Notes under the pieces: model-generated
Databases searched by the model: none
What the model was told of the DNA's origin: nothing
Seen by the model: only the letters and a program-made list of their open reading frames with translations
Assembly (NCBI GenBank): GCA_025463365.1
Contig: JAOBWM010000019.1
Location: 1-39,217, forward strand
Direction: 5' to 3'
Source: Acidimicrobiales bacterium
GTDB lineage: Bacteria > Actinomycetota > Acidimicrobiia > Acidimicrobiales > Iamiaceae
DNA length: 39,217 nucleotides
In this document: positions 13,974-21,785 of the stretch, one piece after another
How the letters are laid out: each line of letters starts with the position of its first letter
Position numbering within the stretch: the stretch's first letter is position 1
Made by a program: the position numbers and the translations under genes

Positions 13974-15866
13974 CTACGTCGGGTCAACGTGTCCTGGCCG
14001 GCCCCATGCGAGCTCGGCAGGGGGACGGGGATGGGAGAAGAGGTACCCCTGCCCGAGCCCACAGCCGAGGCGCTGCAGATGGGTGCGCTGCTCCTCGAGT
14101 TCGATGCCCTCGGCCACGACCGTGATCTCGAGCTCGGCGGCCAGCGAGATCAAGGACGCCACGATGTGCGCGCCTCTGGTGCCCGAGTTCAGGGCATCGA
14201 CGAACGATCGGTCGATCTTCAGGGCACGCACGGGGAACCGGTGCAGGTAGGTCAGGCTGGCCCAACCGGTCCCGAAGTCGTCGATGGCGATCTGGGCGCC
14301 GATGTCGTTGAGGCTGGTGAGGGTGCGCACCACCTCATCGAGGTCCTGGACGAGCGAGGTCTCCGTGACCTCCAGCCAGAGTCGTCCTGCCGGCATGGCG
14401 GTCTCGCCGATGAGCCGTTCGACGTCTCCGATGAGGCAGCCGTCGATGAGCTGGCGCGGCGAGATGTTGACGGAGACGTCGAGGTCGAGGCCGTCGGCGC
14501 GCCAACGTTGCGCTTGCCGACACGCCTCCTCGAGGGCGTGCCGGCCGAGGCTGACGATGGTGCCCGACTGCTCGGCCGCCTCGATGAAGGCGTCCGGCGG
14601 CAGGAGCCCTCGACGGGGGTGCCTCCACCGGAGCAACGCCTCGACCCCCACCGGCCGTGCATCGTCGAGGCGGACGACCGGCTGGTAGTGCAGGACGAAC
14701 TCCCCGCGCTCGAGGCCCCGTTCGATCTCGCGGGCAAGGTCACCGTCGACCGCTTTGGCCGGTGCCGCCTGGCCGCCCTCGATCTGGTCGATCGGGCGGT
14801 CGCCCGAGATCAACGGCCACATCGTGACCTGGCTCGCGGGTTCGCCGTCCCACAGCACCGGCGTGGACGCCAGCTCCACGATGACGTCCTCGCCGTCGCT
14901 CCGACGAAGGGTGATGAGCTCGGGGCGGGGCCACCGTCCGCTTCTCGCACGCTTGTGGCGGGCCCGCGTCGCACCCACCGACTGGAGCGCGACGAACTCC
15001 ATCAGGTCGTGGCCCACGAGGTCGTGTGTGGCTGCGACGCCGAGGAGCGACAGCGTCGGGGCGCTCGCGAAGACGATCGTGCTCCCGACGATGACCGCGA
15101 TCGCCTCCCGCGACGCCGGCGCGTGCGAGCGGGCATGCAGACCGACCGGCGGCGCGGTCTCCGTTGGTGGCTCGAAGCGATAGCCGACGCCGCGCACGGT
15201 CTGGATCATCGTGGGGTGCGCAGGATCGGGCTCCAGCCGCAGCCGGAGGCGTCGGATGTGCTCGGTGACCGTTGCGTCGGTCTGCCACTCCACAGACGAC
15301 GACCACGCGGCGTGGAGCAGCTCGTCTCGGGTGAAGGTGCGCCGGGGGTGGCGGGCGAGCTGGACGAGGAGCTGGAACTCCTGGCGTGGCATGGAGACGT
15401 CGCGCCCCGCCACCCGCACCTGCCGGGCCGCGAGGTCGACCTCCAACGTCCCGAAGGCCAAGACTGCATCGGCGACCGCACCACCCGCGCGGCGCCGCGA
15501 GGCGGCGGCCACCCGAGCCGTGAGCTCGCGTTGCGTGGAGGACGTCAGGACGTAATCGTCCGCGCCGGCGAGGAACCCGGTCATCCGGTCTTCCTCGTCG
15601 GCGACGGCCGCCACCATGATGATGTGGACGTCGAGGCGTCGCCGGCGGAGCTCACGGATCATCTCGATGCCCGAGATCCCCCGCAACCTGCGGTCGATGA
15701 TCGCGATGTCGGCGGCCGATGCTCGGGCGAGTGCCTCGTGCGCGGAGCCGGTCGCGGAGGCGGCCAGGCCCTCGAGCTCGAGCGCGGCCCGGATGTCCTC
15801 ACGGAGGCCCGGATCATCGACCGCGAGCAGGATCGGCCGACGAGACTTCGAACTGCCCGCTTCCAT
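13974..15866 (-). CDS. Receiver-winged helix-PAS-EAL fusion: predicted DNA-binding c-di-GMP phosphodiesterase
   Basis: Protein of 630 aa that joins a response regulator to a c-di-GMP hydrolase. Order: receiver (about 10-125), OmpR-type winged helix (about 135-234, ending VRGVGYRFEPP), PAS-like region (about 252-345), EAL domain (about 375-620). The EAL domain looks active: E409-A-L, N467, E499-V-T-E502, D529-D530-F-G-T-G, K550, E586 and Q606-G-Y are all present. The receiver keeps D17/D18 and the phospho-acceptor D58, but the switch Thr/Ser is Ala (near 86) and the conserved Lys of the DDYxxKP motif is Thr (108). Phosphorylation-driven switching is therefore doubtful. No GGDEF domain is present. 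The ATG at 15866 abuts the operator at 15867-15886, leaving little room for a ribosome site, so a near-leaderless mRNA is likely. No partner kinase is adjacent. Confidence 0.92.
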   Translation of the reverse strand: MEAGSSKSRRPILLAVDDPGLREDIRAALELEGLAASATGSAHEALARASAADIAIIDRRLRGISGIEMIRELRRRRLDVHIIMVAAVADEEDRMTGFLAGADDYVLTSSTQRELTARVAAASRRRAGGAVADAVLAFGTLEVDLAARQVRVAGRDVSMPRQEFQLLVQLARHPRRTFTRDELLHAAWSSSVEWQTDATVTEHIRRLRLRLEPDPAHPTMIQTVRGVGYRFEPPTETAPPVGLHARSHAPASREAIAVIVGSTIVFASAPTLSLLGVAATHDLVGHDLMEFVALQSVGATRARHKRARSGRWPRPELITLRRSDGEDVIVELASTPVLWDGEPASQVTMWPLISGDRPIDQIEGGQAAPAKAVDGDLAREIERGLERGEFVLHYQPVVRLDDARPVGVEALLRWRHPRRGLLPPDAFIEAAEQSGTIVSLGRHALEEACRQAQRWRADGLDLDVSVNISPRQLIDGCLIGDVERLIGETAMPAGRLWLEVTETSLVQDLDEVVRTLTSLNDIGAQIAIDDFGTGWASLTYLHRFPVRALKIDRSFVDALNSGTRGAHIVASLISLAAELEITVVAEGIELEEQRTHLQRLGCGLGQGYLFSHPRPPAELAWGRPGHVDPT

Positions 15867-15886
15867 AACATAACCTATGCTATGTT
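15867..15886. promoter_or_regulatory. Second TetR-type operator, abutting the EAL regulator start codon
   Basis: Plus strand AACATAAC-CTAT-GCTATGTT: 7 of 8 arm positions are complementary around a 4-base centre. Read on the minus strand it agrees with the palindrome at 13905-13924 at 15 of 20 positions, including the central ATAG. It covers the -10 box and ends one base before the ATG of the EAL regulator gene. Confidence 0.62.
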
Positions 15887-15906
15887 CTAGCGGAGGCAGA
15901 AGCCAA
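15877..15906 (-). promoter_or_regulatory. Likely promoter of the EAL regulator gene
   Basis: On the minus strand: -35 TTGGCT (15906-15901), 18-base spacer, -10 TAGCAT (15882-15877). Transcription would begin within a few bases of the ATG at 15866, giving a leaderless or nearly leaderless mRNA; an alternative -10, TAGGTT, would place the start on the A of ATG. The -10 lies inside the operator at 15867-15886. Confidence 0.5.
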
Positions 15907-15967
15907 CCTGCCCGCCCGGCACCCGGCTGGTGCGCCGCCGCTCGACGTGGCAAGACGCCGGACGTGG

Positions 15968-16987
15968 TCACGCCGGCGCCGTTGCACGCGGACCTCGGCG
16001 TCGCCACGCGAGTGCGGCGATGGCGGCGGTGAGGAGCGCCGCCAGGAGACCGGCCCCCCCGAGCAAGAGGGGTCCCCCACCGCCCGTCGACACGGAGCTG
16101 GGTGGGCCCGACGACCCCTTCGCGGCCGGGAACGTCAGGGTGGTGGTGGCCTCCTCGGAGGTGAGGCCCGAGACCACGGTCAGGTGCGCGTCCCATGGGC
16201 CCCGCGGCAGCTCCGTGTCGAGGGTGACCGCCACGGATCCGGTGGCACCCGGCGCGAGGGTGGCGACGCCTCGGGCATGGAACGGCCCGGCGGTGAGCGA
16301 AGAGGGACCGTTGGTCAGATCGAGGGTGCCGGACAGATCGACGGCACGCTCGCCGGTGTTGTGCACCGTTGCCGTCACGACGGGGTTGCCGAGGTGGTCG
16401 CGACGCGCCGTCATCTGGTCGATGGAGAACGTCGTGCGAGGTGCTCCGCCGGGACCGACCGAGAGGTAGATGCGCACCCCGACCCGGCTCACGGTGGTCA
16501 CGCCCCTGCCGGTCGGGGGCGGGACCGAGCGCTCCGCGAGGGCGGCGGCGTAGCGCTCGCCGGTGCTGGCGTCGCTCGGGACTGCGATGGTGACCGTGAC
16601 CGGCACGGTCGCGCCCGAGGCCACCGTCGTCCGGTCGGTCGAGAAGGTGATCCAGCTCGTGAGCTCGTTGCCCTCGCGGCCGGGCAGGACGGCGAAGGCG
16701 TCGCCGCCGATGTCGGCCGCCGCCGCGTAGAACGAGAGATCGATGGGCCGATCGTCGCCGTTGGAGAACCCGATCCGTCGAGAGATGGTGGTGCCCGGGG
16801 CCACGTGGTCGATGACGTAGTCGTGCGCTCGCGGGTCATCGAGGTTGTCCGCCGGCCCCTCGAGCAGCCTGACCCCGAGACCGGGAACCGGCTCGGTGTC
16901 GGCCTGGGCCCACGCACCCGTCGCCGGCACGCAGAGCGCACCGGCGACGAGCAGCACCAGGACCAGGCGACGGAAGGTCGCCCTCAC
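15968..16987 (-). CDS. DUF916-like secreted protein with C-terminal membrane anchor
   Basis: Exported protein of 339 aa. A signal peptide covers about 1-27 (LVLVLLVAGALCVPATGAWA, then Q). The body is built of beta-sandwich repeats: ISRRIGFSNGDDRPIDLSFY and GATVPVTVTIAVPSDASTGE are typical of the DUF916 (WxL-associated, NEW3-like) domain, and a second sandwich follows (NPVVTATVHNTGERAVDLSG). A Ser/Gly-rich linker, one membrane helix at about 305-328 and an Arg-rich cytoplasmic end (RRRGPRATAPA) complete it, so it is anchored facing outward. The start GTG at 16987 lies 2 bp after the stop of the WxL-like gene, so they form one operon. In Firmicutes DUF916 proteins bind peptidoglycan and partner WxL proteins; the same role is inferred here. 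Confidence 0.78.
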   Translation of the reverse strand: MRATFRRLVLVLLVAGALCVPATGAWAQADTEPVPGLGVRLLEGPADNLDDPRAHDYVIDHVAPGTTISRRIGFSNGDDRPIDLSFYAAAADIGGDAFAVLPGREGNELTSWITFSTDRTTVASGATVPVTVTIAVPSDASTGERYAAALAERSVPPPTGRGVTTVSRVGVRIYLSVGPGGAPRTTFSIDQMTARRDHLGNPVVTATVHNTGERAVDLSGTLDLTNGPSSLTAGPFHARGVATLAPGATGSVAVTLDTELPRGPWDAHLTVVSGLTSEEATTTLTFPAAKGSSGPPSSVSTGGGGPLLLGGAGLLAALLTAAIAALAWRRRGPRATAPA

Positions 16988-16989
16988 GG

Positions 16990-17502
16990 TCAGACGACCG
17001 TCTGCGTGATGGTGCCCTCGTAGGTGCCGGAGAACGGGTGGCTCTGGGTTGCGAGCGTCGCCGTGGGGGTGAAGGAGTAGGCCGAGTCGATGCTGTCGGC
17101 CGTGACCGAGACGAGCACGTCGGCGGGCGGGGTGCCGACGGTACCCGTGCCCGAATCGAAGCCGCCGCTGGACGCCGCGATCGCGATGTCGTCAGCGGGG
17201 ATCGTCGCGGCACCGGCCACCAGGTCGGTGACATCAGCCGTCACCGTCCACGCTCCGCTGCGGGCGGTGTCGTTGCGGCCGTCCACCACGGAGGTGACGG
17301 GCAGGGCGACGGCCGTACCCTCCACGAGCGTGATGGCCGGGGCGGCGGTCTGGGAGAGCGACAGCGCACCGGAGGCGACGGAGAACGTCACCGGCTGGGC
17401 GGGGCCGACGTCGGCCGATGCGGGGCCGGCGACGCCGAACAGCGACAGGCCTGCGGCGAGCGACGCGGCGGCGGTGAGGGGGACGATCTTCCGGAGCTTC
17501 AT
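16990..17502 (-). CDS. Secreted WxL-like surface protein
   Basis: Exported protein of 170 aa. A signal peptide (MKLRKIVPLTAAASLAAGLS onward, cut after A-S-A at about 30) is followed by a beta-rich, Thr/Ala/Val-rich domain with no Cys. It ends in HPFSGTYEGTITQTVV, which resembles the closing strand of WxL domains (…YxGTITWTL…) but lacks the Trp. It is the first gene of a two-gene operon with the DUF916-like anchored protein, the same pairing as WxL/DUF916 in Firmicutes. The start ATG at 17502 has GAAAGG about 7 bases upstream; the much longer open frame to 18300 is antisense to the SARP gene and not real. Likely a cell-surface structural or adhesive protein; abundance and partner unknown. Confidence 0.72.
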   Translation of the reverse strand: MKLRKIVPLTAAASLAAGLSLFGVAGPASADVGPAQPVTFSVASGALSLSQTAAPAITLVEGTAVALPVTSVVDGRNDTARSGAWTVTADVTDLVAGAATIPADDIAIAASSGGFDSGTGTVGTPPADVLVSVTADSIDSAYSFTPTATLATQSHPFSGTYEGTITQTVV

Positions 17503-17601
17503 GTGAATGCCTTTCGAGCCGGGTTCGCCCGGTGCGGCGCCGTGGTGGCGTACCCCTTCCCTCGGCCTCCCCCTGCAGAGCCTGGAGCGATGTCGGGCAA
17601 G

Positions 17602-17630
17602 GTTGCGAGGGTGTTGTGCAACGGTCGCCC
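17602..17630. promoter_or_regulatory. 11-bp-phased heptamers between the WxL-like operon and the SARP gene
   Basis: GTTGCGA (17602), GTTGTGC (17613) and GTCGCCC (17624) begin exactly 11 bp apart; the second matches the first at 5 of 7 and the third at 4 of 7 positions. SARP regulators are known to bind direct heptamer repeats with 11-bp pitch. A palindrome, GTTGTGCAAC (17613-17622), lies in the same place. The rest of the 243-bp gap (17503-17745) shows only short GC-rich inverted repeats such as CCGGCG-N5-CGCCGG. Confidence 0.35.
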
Positions 17631-17745
17631 GGCATCGTTCCGCGAGGCCATCAGCCATCCACCGGCCTCGACAGGCGTCACCAGCCCGGCGCCGGTCGCC
17701 GGCCGTCCTCCGATGGAGATCGGCAGGGACTCGTAGGCTCGCGAC

Positions 17746-20700
17746 GTGTTGGAGATCGCGGTGCTGGGACCGATCGAGGTCCGGCGCGACGGCCAACCCG
17801 TGGCGGTACCGCTCGGCAAGACGTCCGAGCTGCTGGTCCGGCTCGCGCTGGAGGCCGGCCACGTCGTGGCGACCGAGCGGCTCCTCGACGACCTGTGGGA
17901 CGGAGTCGACGCGGGGCGGAACACGCTCCAGTCCAAGGTGGCCAAGCTCCGACGTGCGCTCGGTGAGCCGAAGGTCGTCGTCAGTCGTGGTGGCGGCTAC
18001 CACCTCGACGTGGAGCGGACGATCGTCGATGCGCTCAGCGTGACCAGGCTCGTCACGGACACGAACCGGCTCTTCGCGATCGGTGACCACCGCGAGGCCG
18101 CTGCGCTCGCCGCGTCGGCGTTGGAGCTCTACCGGGGAGTCGTGCTCCCGGCGGCGGGCGACGGCGAGTGGGTCCTCCCGCACCGCGCCCGTCTCGACGA
18201 GGCCCGGATGCAACTGGTCGAGACCGGCATCGCGGCGCGAATCGAGCTCGGCGACACCGGCGACGTCATCGGCGAGCTCGGAGCCGCGGTGACCACGCAT
18301 CCGTTCCAGGAGGGCCTTTGGGAGCTGCTGATCACCGCCCAGTACCGGGCAGGGCGCCAGGCGGAGGCGCTTGCCGCCTACCAGCGGGTTCGCGTCCTGT
18401 TGGCGGACGAGCTCGGCCTCGAACCCGGGCCCAAGCTCAAGGAGCTCGAACGGCAGATCCTCTCCCAGGACCCAACGCTCGGCGCCCGGCTCCGCCCGTC
18501 ATCGCACGTCGAGCCCCAGGATCGGGTCGGGAACCTGCCCTCCATGACCGCCGATCTGGTGGGTCGCGACGCGGAGGTCCGGGCGGTCAGGGAGATGCTC
18601 GATGTGGCTCGGCTCGTCGAGATCATCGGCCCGGGTGGCATCGGCAAGACGGCCACGGCCATCACGGTCGGCCACCACCTGGGCGCGACGGGCGCAGCGG
18701 AAGGCGGCGGCACGTGGCTGGCGCGGCTCGAGACCGCAACGACGGGCGACGAGGTCGTCGATGCCGTCATCGCGGCGCTCGGCGTCACGGGCGAAGCGGC
18801 GCTGTTCGAACGGCTCCGGGGTGCCGCGGCCACGCTGATCTTCGACAACTGCGAACACGTCGTCGATGACGCGGCCGCGCTGGCCATCCGGCTGCTCGAC
18901 GCCGCCCCCGGACTCCGCATCCTCTGCACGAGCCAGGTTCCCCTCGGGGTCGATGGCGAGGCCTGCTTCGAGCTCCGGCCACTGAGCCTCGCCGAAGCCG
19001 TCGAGTTGTTCACGCGGAGGGCAGCTCGTCGTCTCACGCTGCGAGGAGATCCCGGCGAGGAGATCGACGAGCTCTGCCGATCGCTCGACGGGCTCCCCCT
19101 CGCCATCGAGCTCGCCGCGGCGCGAACCAGGACCCTGTCGGTCGCGGAGATCACCCGCCGGCTCGACGACCGCTTCGAGATCCTGCGTGACCCTGCAAGC
19201 CGTCGCTCCGAGCGCCGCCGCGCCCTCAAGTCCACGATCCGCTGGAGCTACGAGCTCCTCTTCCCCGACGACCAGCGCGGCCTGTGGGCGCTCGCCCCGT
19301 TCGCCGGCGGCGCGACGCTCCCTGCCGTCGAGTCCGTGCTCGAGTCGCTCGACGTCCCGGCAAGCGCGGCGATCGACGTCGTGGGTCGGTTGGCCAGCCG
19401 GTCGCTCCTGATCGTCGACGACGACCCGCTGGCAGGCTCGGCGACCCGGTACCGGCTGCTCGACAGCATCCGCGCCTTCGCACTCGACGCCGCGACGGGC
19501 GCTGGACTGGCGCCCCAGGCGCACGATGCCCACGCGGCGTGGTTCGCGACTGCGGCCGGCTCGTCCACCGACGGCGTTCGCAGCAGCCGGCAGGCCGAGC
19601 ACCTGGCGTTCGCTCGGGCTGAGCGCGCCAACCTCGACGTTGCCTTGACGTGGTCCGCCGTGCACGACCCGCGGCGCGCCCTCGCCATCGCCAACGGGTT
19701 CGGATGGGCATGGATCGTCCTGGGTGACAGTCGAGGCGCGCAGCGGATCCTCGCGGTGCTGGACGCAGTGGGGGGTGACGCCCCAGCTGGTGCACGGGCG
19801 ACGGCGATGCTCCTCGCTGGCTGGATCGAGGCGTCGACCGGTGATCTCGAGCTCGCCCGCGGTCACGTGCTCGGCGCATCCGCGCTGGCGAACGCAGCCG
19901 GAGACGTCGACCTCCAGGCACGCGCCGCGTACCACCTGGCCTATGTGGTGTCGCACCAGGGCAGGTGGGGGGAGGCGCTGGAGCTCACCGATCGCAGCCG
20001 AGCGCTCTACGAGGGGCTCGACCGGCCGTGGGACCAGGCCGCCAACGAACTGTTCGCCGCGAGAGCCGCGATCTCCGCGGGCGAGGGCCGCCGGGCCGCG
20101 GCCGCGTTGGATGACGCCAGCGGCTGGCTGCGGGCCGTCGACGACCCCTGGCTCCACGTTCGCCACGAGGCCGCGCTCGGAGAGCTCGCCCGCGTCGAGC
20201 ACCGGTTCGATGATGCGGTCCGTCACCTCGGACGCGCCGTCGACACCTCGAGACGACTCGGGTTCAAGCAGACCGAGGCGTACCAGACGTCCAGCCTTGG
20301 ACGGGCGCAAAGCCAGGCCGGCGATGATGCGGCCGCCGCCGCCACACTGCAGATCGCCATCGACCGGGCCGAGGCGACCGGCGACGTCCGCATGGCCGCC
20401 CTCGCCCGGGTCCACCTCGGGAGGGTCCTGCGAACGCTCGGTCGAGTCGTCGAGGCCCGTTCGGCCCTCGAGTCAGCCACCCGGTGGCACCGGGAGGCGG
20501 GCGGCGGGGAACAAGCGGCCCTCGGCGAGTGCCTGCTCGTGGCGATGGACGCGGCGGCGGGGCGTCCAGGCGCGGCCGAGCGCCTCGCCGCGGACCTCGA
20601 TCGGGCTCGGCTCGACGGTGATGCGGCCGTCGAGGTCTTCGCGCTCGATGGCCTGGCGCGTCTGGCCGCAGAAGCGGGCAACCTCTCCCAGGCCGAGGAG

Positions 20701-20796
20701 ATGCGCGACATCGCCGACCGGCGCATGGAGTCCGCATCGCACTTCATCACCGATCGCGATCGGGTCGACGCCCACGCGTTCACCGCTCGAGGCTGA
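17746..20796 (+). CDS. SARP/AfsR-type regulator: winged helix, BTAD, NB-ARC-like ATPase, TPR
   Basis: Large STAND-type regulator of 1016 aa. The N-terminal OmpR-like winged helix (about 1-95: LEIAVLGPIEVRRDG, ends RGGGYHLDV) is followed by the bacterial transcriptional activation domain (about 95-245: ALELYRGVVLP, GLWELLITAQYRAGRQAEAL). Next is a P-loop ATPase with Walker A GPGGIGKT at 295-302 and Walker B-like LIFDNCEHV near 365, and then many helical TPR-like repeats to the end. Such proteins activate secondary-metabolite or surface genes after ligand or partner sensing. The start is GTG at 17746 with only a weak ribosome site. It is divergent from the WxL-like/DUF916 operon, its most likely target. 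Its last 17 bases overlap the convergent DMT gene. Confidence 0.92.
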   Translation: MLEIAVLGPIEVRRDGQPVAVPLGKTSELLVRLALEAGHVVATERLLDDLWDGVDAGRNTLQSKVAKLRRALGEPKVVVSRGGGYHLDVERTIVDALSVTRLVTDTNRLFAIGDHREAAALAASALELYRGVVLPAAGDGEWVLPHRARLDEARMQLVETGIAARIELGDTGDVIGELGAAVTTHPFQEGLWELLITAQYRAGRQAEALAAYQRVRVLLADELGLEPGPKLKELERQILSQDPTLGARLRPSSHVEPQDRVGNLPSMTADLVGRDAEVRAVREMLDVARLVEIIGPGGIGKTATAITVGHHLGATGAAEGGGTWLARLETATTGDEVVDAVIAALGVTGEAALFERLRGAAATLIFDNCEHVVDDAAALAIRLLDAAPGLRILCTSQVPLGVDGEACFELRPLSLAEAVELFTRRAARRLTLRGDPGEEIDELCRSLDGLPLAIELAAARTRTLSVAEITRRLDDRFEILRDPASRRSERRRALKSTIRWSYELLFPDDQRGLWALAPFAGGATLPAVESVLESLDVPASAAIDVVGRLASRSLLIVDDDPLAGSATRYRLLDSIRAFALDAATGAGLAPQAHDAHAAWFATAAGSSTDGVRSSRQAEHLAFARAERANLDVALTWSAVHDPRRALAIANGFGWAWIVLGDSRGAQRILAVLDAVGGDAPAGARATAMLLAGWIEASTGDLELARGHVLGASALANAAGDVDLQARAAYHLAYVVSHQGRWGEALELTDRSRALYEGLDRPWDQAANELFAARAAISAGEGRRAAAALDDASGWLRAVDDPWLHVRHEAALGELARVEHRFDDAVRHLGRAVDTSRRLGFKQTEAYQTSSLGRAQSQAGDDAAAAATLQIAIDRAEATGDVRMAALARVHLGRVLRTLGRVVEARSALESATRWHREAGGGEQAALGECLLVAMDAAAGRPGAAERLAADLDRARLDGDAAVEVFALDGLARLAAEAGNLSQAEEMRDIADRRMESASHFITDRDRVDAHAFTARG

Positions 20797-21718
20797 CCTC
20801 GGGAATGCCGATCCTGGTGGCCGCGTCGCCCCGCTGGTTGATCAACAAGAACGCCAACAGGCCCGCGGTCAGCACCGCGATGCCTGCCAGCTGTCGGCCG
20901 TTGAGGCGCTCCCCGAGCAACAGGAGCGACCAGACCACCGCGAGCGCCGGCTGGATCACCTGGACGATGCCGATCGTGCCGATCTGGATCGACTTCTGCG
21001 CGAAGACGTTGAGGCCGTGTGCCGCCACGCCGGTCAGGGCGGCCAGCACGATCATGTAGGTCCATCCGGTGCGGCTCATCGAGGCGACCCCGCCGTTGGC
21101 GATCGCCAGTGGGAGGACCGCGATCGCGCCGATCGGGCTGATCGTCGCCATGAAGGTCGCGACGTCCATGTCACGGCGGAAGTAGCGAGTCGAGGCGATG
21201 TAGGCGGTCCACAGCACCATCGCGATCAGGCCGAACAGGTTTCCGCGCGTCGATGCATCACCGTTCGGTGACGCACTGAACAAGACGACGACCACTCCAC
21301 CGAACGCGACCAGAGCAAACAGCAGGGCTCGGGCATCGAAGTACTCGCCGAACAGCCGGGCGCCGAGTGGCACGATCACGAACGGCGCGAGCGAGCCGAT
21401 CAACGCCGCGTTCGCAACGCTGTTGTGCGTCGCCCCGGCGAAGAAGATCGCCAGGTTCAAGCCGAAGCAGATGCCCGGGATCAGCGCCTGGCGCACGTGA
21501 CGCAGGGTGACCCGTCGGCCCGTGGACCAGAGGAAGCCGTTCCACACCACCGACACGGTGACCATCCGCCAGAACGCCAACAGCACGCCAGGTGAATGGG
21601 CCCGCTTCACGAGCGTGGAGCTGAGCGAGAACGCGACCACCACGCCGGCGACAGCGAGGGCCCCAAGCGCTTGCTCGCGGCGAGCGGAGGTTCGCACGGG
21701 CGAGATCGTGGTGGTCAC
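20780..21718 (-). CDS. EamA/DMT-family exporter
   Basis: Drug/metabolite transporter of 312 aa with two EamA repeats and about ten membrane helices (for example LGALAVAGVVVAFSLSSTLV, GLIAMVLWTAYIAST, QLAGIAVLTAGLLAFLLI). The closing GIVQVIQPALAVVWSLLLLG region (then ERLNG) is a strong family marker. Start GTG at 21718 with GGGAGG 5 bases upstream. The 3' end overlaps the convergent SARP gene by 17 bp, leaving no room for a separate terminator, so the two transcripts must overlap. Substrate unknown; members export amino acids, metabolites or drugs. Confidence 0.92.
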   Translation of the reverse strand: MTTTISPVRTSARREQALGALAVAGVVVAFSLSSTLVKRAHSPGVLLAFWRMVTVSVVWNGFLWSTGRRVTLRHVRQALIPGICFGLNLAIFFAGATHNSVANAALIGSLAPFVIVPLGARLFGEYFDARALLFALVAFGGVVVVLFSASPNGDASTRGNLFGLIAMVLWTAYIASTRYFRRDMDVATFMATISPIGAIAVLPLAIANGGVASMSRTGWTYMIVLAALTGVAAHGLNVFAQKSIQIGTIGIVQVIQPALAVVWSLLLLGERLNGRQLAGIAVLTAGLLAFLLINQRGDAATRIGIPEVSLER

Positions 21719-21785
21719 CTGGCCTCCCGCGGCCGATGGATGTTGCCCGCCACGCTACCGGTGCCGGTCGCGCCGTGGCTCGGGC

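Noticed and set aside
13968-15890. Plus-strand 640-codon frame antisense to the EAL regulator gene.
   Set aside because: The minus strand carries clear receiver, winged-helix and EAL motifs; the antisense frame has none.
17551-17555. GGGTA on the minus strand as a sigma-F promoter for the WxL-like gene.
   Set aside because: No GNTT-type -35 at 15-17 bases, so the match is likely chance.
18499-20415. Minus-strand 638-codon frame inside the SARP gene.
   Set aside because: No domain and shadow-type composition; the plus strand has a P-loop and BTAD.
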